Assembly: GCA_003486025.1 (NCBI GenBank)
Contig: DNHA01000172.1
Span: forward strand, 1 to 11,236
DNA from: Micrococcaceae bacterium
GTDB taxonomy: Bacteria > Actinomycetota > Actinomycetes > Actinomycetales > Micrococcaceae
Length of the DNA stretch: 11,236 nucleotides
Direction of reading: 5' to 3'
Under the pieces are notes generated by a model. That model saw only the letters and a list, made by a program, of their open reading frames with translations, searched no databases and was not told where the DNA came from. This document shows positions 5,640 through 11,236 of the stretch, piece by piece. Each line of letters begins with the position of its first letter. The first letter of the stretch is position 1. A program made the translations under genes and the position numbers.

Positions 5640-6908
5640 TTAGGCTCCGAACACCGTGCGGCGCAGGTAGTCGTTGCGGAACTTGCCCGCAGGATCAAGC
5701 CGGTCAGCCAGCGCAATGAAGTCATCAAACTTCGGATACAGGCTGCCGAGCTCGGAAGCCTGAGCGGCAAAGAGCTTGCCCCAGTGCGGTCGGGCAGCAT
5801 ACGGTGCCAAGGCTTTTTCGAGCTGCGGAAGGATCGTTTCGACAGCTTCCTGCTGCGGCTTCCAGGTAAAGTGCAGCGCGATGCCGTCACGGTCATAATT
5901 TCCACTGAGCCATAGCCTGTCGGCGGCAATGGCACGCACCTCGGAGATCAGCAGCAGGGGAGTGATCACCGGTGAGAGCTTGCGAATTGCTTGGATGGCT
6001 GCCACCGCGTGTTCGCGCGGAACCAGGTATTCGCTCTGCAGTTCAGCACCGGCACTGGGCATAAAGTCCATGCGGAAATGGGCTAGGCGATCCGACCAAG
6101 CCCCTGTCTGACCTAGCTGAGCGCTGCAGATCGCGCCGTCGGCTCCGGGCAGCGGATGCACTGCAGCCATTGCCGGCCGGCCGCCGAATTTGCCTTGATC
6201 AATTTCGTCAACCAGTGCGTCGCCCACGCGGCGCTTGAGCCAGGTCTGTCCAACCCGATCGCCGCTCCAGTCGGTGAACAGGCTGACGCTGTAGGCCGAG
6301 GCCTGGATGGCAGCAAAGTTCTTGAGCACCTTGTTCCATGACAAATCCTCAAAGACGGTCTGCTGGACTTCGAAGCTTGGCAGGATATCCAGGGTGAGGC
6401 GGGTCAATACGCCCAGCGCGCCCAAGGCGACAACCATGCCGTTGAAATCTTCCTCGCCGCGCTGCACGGTCCTCAGCGAACCATCGGCCAGTACCAGCTC
6501 TACTGCACTGACTGCGGTCGCTAGGTTGCCTTGGGTTTCTCCGGAACCGTGGGTGCCGGTAGATACCGCGCCAGCCACGGAGATATGCGGCAGTGAAGCA
6601 AGGTTGTGCAGGGCAAAACCGGCTTCCTGCAACACCTCGGCCAGCGCGCCGTAGGTGATGCCGGCACTGACCCGCACAGTCATTGCCTGCGGATCAATGG
6701 TGATCTCTGCTGGCATCTTGGCCAGAGAGATCATCAGCTCTCCGGTATCGGCGATGTCATTGAATGAATGACGCGAACCCAGAACCTTCACGGATTTTGC
6801 TGCATGCACCACGTCCCGCAGCTGTTCAAGGCTGGTGGGGTAGAGCAGTTCTTTGGCCCGGTAGGCAAGATTCCCTGCCCAGTTCAGTTCCTGTTCACGC
6901 AGTTGCAC
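5640..6908 (-). CDS. aldO: Alditol (xylitol) oxidase, VAO-family flavoprotein
   Basis: This oxidase should convert the terminal CH2OH of an alditol to an aldehyde with O2, giving H2O2; xylitol would yield D-xylose. It has 422 residues, matching Streptomyces coelicolor AldO in length. The N-terminal FAD domain contains GSRHSFNDIAD with H47, the expected site of the covalent FAD bond. SLPHISVAGAVSTGTHGSG (105-123) binds the flavin. Residues equivalent to the AldO active site are all present: S105, E323 and R325 in SEVR, T348 in HFTW, and K378 in RPHWGK. The start is GTG 6908, with AGGGA seven bases upstream, nine bases after the xylB stop. It is the last gene of the xylA-xylB operon, which supports a pentitol substrate. 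D-sorbitol is an alternative; a sugar-lactone oxidase is less likely given the conserved pocket. Confidence 0.85.
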   Translation of the reverse strand: MQLREQELNWAGNLAYRAKELLYPTSLEQLRDVVHAAKSVKVLGSRHSFNDIADTGELMISLAKMPAEITIDPQAMTVRVSAGITYGALAEVLQEAGFALHNLASLPHISVAGAVSTGTHGSGETQGNLATAVSAVELVLADGSLRTVQRGEEDFNGMVVALGALGVLTRLTLDILPSFEVQQTVFEDLSWNKVLKNFAAIQASAYSVSLFTDWSGDRVGQTWLKRRVGDALVDEIDQGKFGGRPAMAAVHPLPGADGAICSAQLGQTGAWSDRLAHFRMDFMPSAGAELQSEYLVPREHAVAAIQAIRKLSPVITPLLLISEVRAIAADRLWLSGNYDRDGIALHFTWKPQQEAVETILPQLEKALAPYAARPHWGKLFAAQASELGSLYPKFDDFIALADRLDPAGKFRNDYLRRTVFGA

Positions 6909-6917
6909 GGCCGATCC

Positions 6918-8345
6918 CTACTTAGTCAGCCACTGGCTGGAAACCAGTGCGCGATAGCGTTCGAGCACCTGCGGGGTTGGCTTTAATGCCGGCACCTGGA
7001 TGGTGTCCTGGCTCCAGTTCGGAAATTTTCCGGCCAGCACGCCGGCGGCCTGGCGCGCAGCGCCATCTGCCACATATTCGCCCGGGGTCGGAACCATGAT
7101 GGGAAGTCCTAAGATCTGCGAAGCGATCTGCTGCACGGCTCGGGACTGTGCGCCGCCACCGATCAAGATGACGCGCTGTGCGCGCACACCCTGGGCTTCC
7201 AAAGCGTGCAGGCCATCGGCCAGCGAGCAGATCACCGCCTCCACGGCACTGCGGGCCAAATTTTCCGGGGTGTAGTTGGCCCGGGTGATTCCATGCAAGG
7301 AACCTGTGGCCTCTGGCAGGTTGGGGGTGCGCTCGCCGTCAAAGTACGGAAGCAAGGTTAGCCCGTTAGAACCGGGGCTGGCGGCCAGAGCGAGGTCGTT
7401 GACTTCTTCCAGGCCAACCTGCAGCAGCTTGGCGGTGGCATCGAAGATGCGGGTGGCGTTCAGCGTGCATACCAACGGCAGGTAGTTTCCGGTGGCATCG
7501 GCGAAGCCTGCCACCAGCCCGGAGGCATCTGCCGCCGGAGCATCGGTCACGGCGAACACCGTACCGGAGGTGCCCAGCGAGATGACTACGTCTCCTAGTT
7601 TGGCACCTACGCCCAATCCGGCGGCGGCGTTATCGCCGGCGCCCGGGCCAATGCTGGCGCCGGACGCGGTGCGGCCGATGGATTCTAGTGGACCAACTAC
7701 TTGAGGCAGGATGGGGGCGTGGCCCAGATGCTGCTCAAGGGCTTGGAGGTCATAGGCGTTTTCGGCGGCACGGTAGTAGCCGGTGCCCGAGGCATCGGAA
7801 CGGTCGGTGCGCAGGGCGGCCAGGCCTTCTGCCCCGGAGCCCGGACCGTAGCCGGCCAGGCGCCAGGACAGCCAATCATGGGGCAGGCAGACGGCGGCGA
7901 CTTTCGCCGCATTTTCTGGTTCGTGATCTTTGAGCCAGCGCAGCTTGGCCAGCGTGATGGAGGAAACCGGGAGGGTGCCGGTGCGTTGCGCCCAGTATCT
8001 GGCGCCCGCTTCCATATCACCGTGACCCGCGTCGTTGATGATGTTGATGGCCGCCTGCGCGCTGCGGGTGTCATTCCACAGCAGCGCCGGGCGGATCACG
8101 GTGGCAGACTCATCGAGTACCACCATGCCGTGCTGTTGCCCGCCCACCGAGACCGCATCCACGTCCTCCAGGCCACCGGCCTGGGCTATCGCTTCCTGCA
8201 GTGCGCTGAACCAGAACTCCGGGTCTATTTCGGTGCCCTCGGGGTGCGCAGCGCGTCCCGAACGAAGCAGAGCGCCCGTTGCGGCGTCGCGGATGACCAC
8301 CTTGCATGATTGGGTGGACGAGTCGATGCCGGCAACGAGCGTCAT
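6918..8345 (-). CDS. xylB: Xylulokinase (FGGY family)
   Basis: The enzyme phosphorylates D-xylulose with ATP to D-xylulose 5-phosphate, feeding the pentose phosphate pathway in the cytosol. It has 475 residues in the two-domain actin-like fold. Domain I begins MTLVAGIDSSTQSCK with D8, and contains the xylulokinase-typical SVGGQQHGMVVLD (66-78) and RPALLWNDTRS (85-95), which contact the sugar. GAGDNAAAGLG (235-245) holds the catalytic base D238. ISLGTSGTV (255-263) and the later ILIGGGAQSRA form the ATP site. It follows xylA by 40 bases on the same strand and precedes aldO by nine. The ATG at 8345 has only a weak ribosome-binding site (AGAAAG further upstream). No damage is seen. Confidence 0.94.
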   Translation of the reverse strand: MTLVAGIDSSTQSCKVVIRDAATGALLRSGRAAHPEGTEIDPEFWFSALQEAIAQAGGLEDVDAVSVGGQQHGMVVLDESATVIRPALLWNDTRSAQAAINIINDAGHGDMEAGARYWAQRTGTLPVSSITLAKLRWLKDHEPENAAKVAAVCLPHDWLSWRLAGYGPGSGAEGLAALRTDRSDASGTGYYRAAENAYDLQALEQHLGHAPILPQVVGPLESIGRTASGASIGPGAGDNAAAGLGVGAKLGDVVISLGTSGTVFAVTDAPAADASGLVAGFADATGNYLPLVCTLNATRIFDATAKLLQVGLEEVNDLALAASPGSNGLTLLPYFDGERTPNLPEATGSLHGITRANYTPENLARSAVEAVICSLADGLHALEAQGVRAQRVILIGGGAQSRAVQQIASQILGLPIMVPTPGEYVADGAARQAAGVLAGKFPNWSQDTIQVPALKPTPQVLERYRALVSSQWLTK

Positions 8346-8385
8346 AGTTCGGGCTGCTTTCTGCGGTGGGTGGGTGTGTAGCGGT

Positions 8386-10936
<2,551 letters not shown>

Positions 10937-10940
<4 letters not shown>

Positions 10941-11236
10941 GCGGCGCCGACCGGCTGCTGAAGTTCGGTCACCCAATCCGCTTGGTCTTCTGACATGGCC
11001 CGCACATAGACTTCGCGGCACGGACCAGTCGGAACCAAGCCTCGGGCCAGGACTTCTTCGTGCACGGCCTGCCAGCTTTCATGGATGGTGTCCATGGCCC
11101 CGAGGTGCACCCCGCAGATGGCTTCGGGCACCGCGGGAAGCTCGATGATCTCGACATCGGCCAGGCTTTGGGCGCTCGTGGCGTACCCGGCAATGACCTC
11201 CACTCCATCCTCGGTGCCGTTGTATTGCGCAATGGG
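10937..11236 (-). CDS. GyrI-like effector-binding domain protein, 5'-truncated by window edge
   Basis: The frame is open from the window end to the TAG at 10939-10937, giving 99 C-terminal residues with no upstream start needed. A GTG at 11203 is in frame, but the sequence before it (PIAQYNGTEDG) already looks like the domain, so the true start lies outside. The pattern PIAQYNG, then VPEAICGVHLGAMDTIHESW, then GLVPTGPCREVYV and DWVTELQQPV matches the GyrI-like/AraC effector-binding domain (Pfam PF06445 type) that holds small hydrophobic or cationic ligands. The missing N-terminus decides whether this is a MerR- or AraC-type regulator or a stand-alone binding protein. It converges on xylR, sharing the CTAG of both stop codons. 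Confidence 0.7.

Noticed and set aside
7701..8309. 202-residue plus-strand open frame inside xylB
   Set aside because: It is the antisense of a well-conserved kinase gene in high-GC DNA, with no recognisable domain.

Overview
The window is high-GC, densely coded DNA that reads as the chromosome of an actinomycete, most likely a member of the Micrococcaceae such as Arthrobacter or Glutamicibacter. This is inferred from the actinobacterial type of the xylose isomerase, whose active-site numbering matches the Arthrobacter/Streptomyces enzymes, from the AldO-type alditol oxidase, and from probable leaderless promoters. No phage, IS element, CRISPR array, tRNA or rRNA was seen. No gap between genes exceeds about 150 bases.

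Left part (1-2409, plus strand): the 3' end of a kynureninase gene (tryptophan degradation), then an amino-acid permease probably starting at TTG 295, then a type II thymidine kinase. A strong 15-bp hairpin lies directly upstream of the permease ribosome-binding site. Two further dyads separate the permease from tdk.

Middle part (2425-5570): a TetR-family regulator and a small membrane protein resembling the small multidrug export family lie on the minus strand. Divergent from them is a DesK/NarL-type two-component system whose genes overlap by one base (TAATG). The 146-base divergent region carries several short dyads, including two built from TGTCA/TGACA half-sites. It also carries a TATACT -10 box six bases before the kinase ATG, which suggests a leaderless transcript and regulation by the response regulator.

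Right part (5640-10940): a pentose cluster. xylA, xylB and an AldO-like alditol/xylitol oxidase gene form a tight minus-strand operon. Divergent from it is a ROK-family XylR-type regulator. A strong promoter for xylA (TTGACT, 18 bases, TATAGT) is overlapped by a TAGTT-AACTA dyad that is a good candidate xylose operator. Together the enzymes could convert xylitol to D-xylose (oxidase), to D-xylulose (XylA), to D-xylulose 5-phosphate (XylB), which enters the pentose phosphate pathway. No sugar transporter is encoded here.

Right edge: a 5'-truncated minus-strand gene with a GyrI-like effector-binding domain converges on xylR. The two stop codons share one CTAG.

Most of the window is recognisable metabolism and regulation. 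I see no clearly new system. The best leads are the permease leader hairpin, the operator cluster at the two-component system, and the coupling of an oxygen-dependent alditol oxidase to xylose isomerase and xylulokinase.
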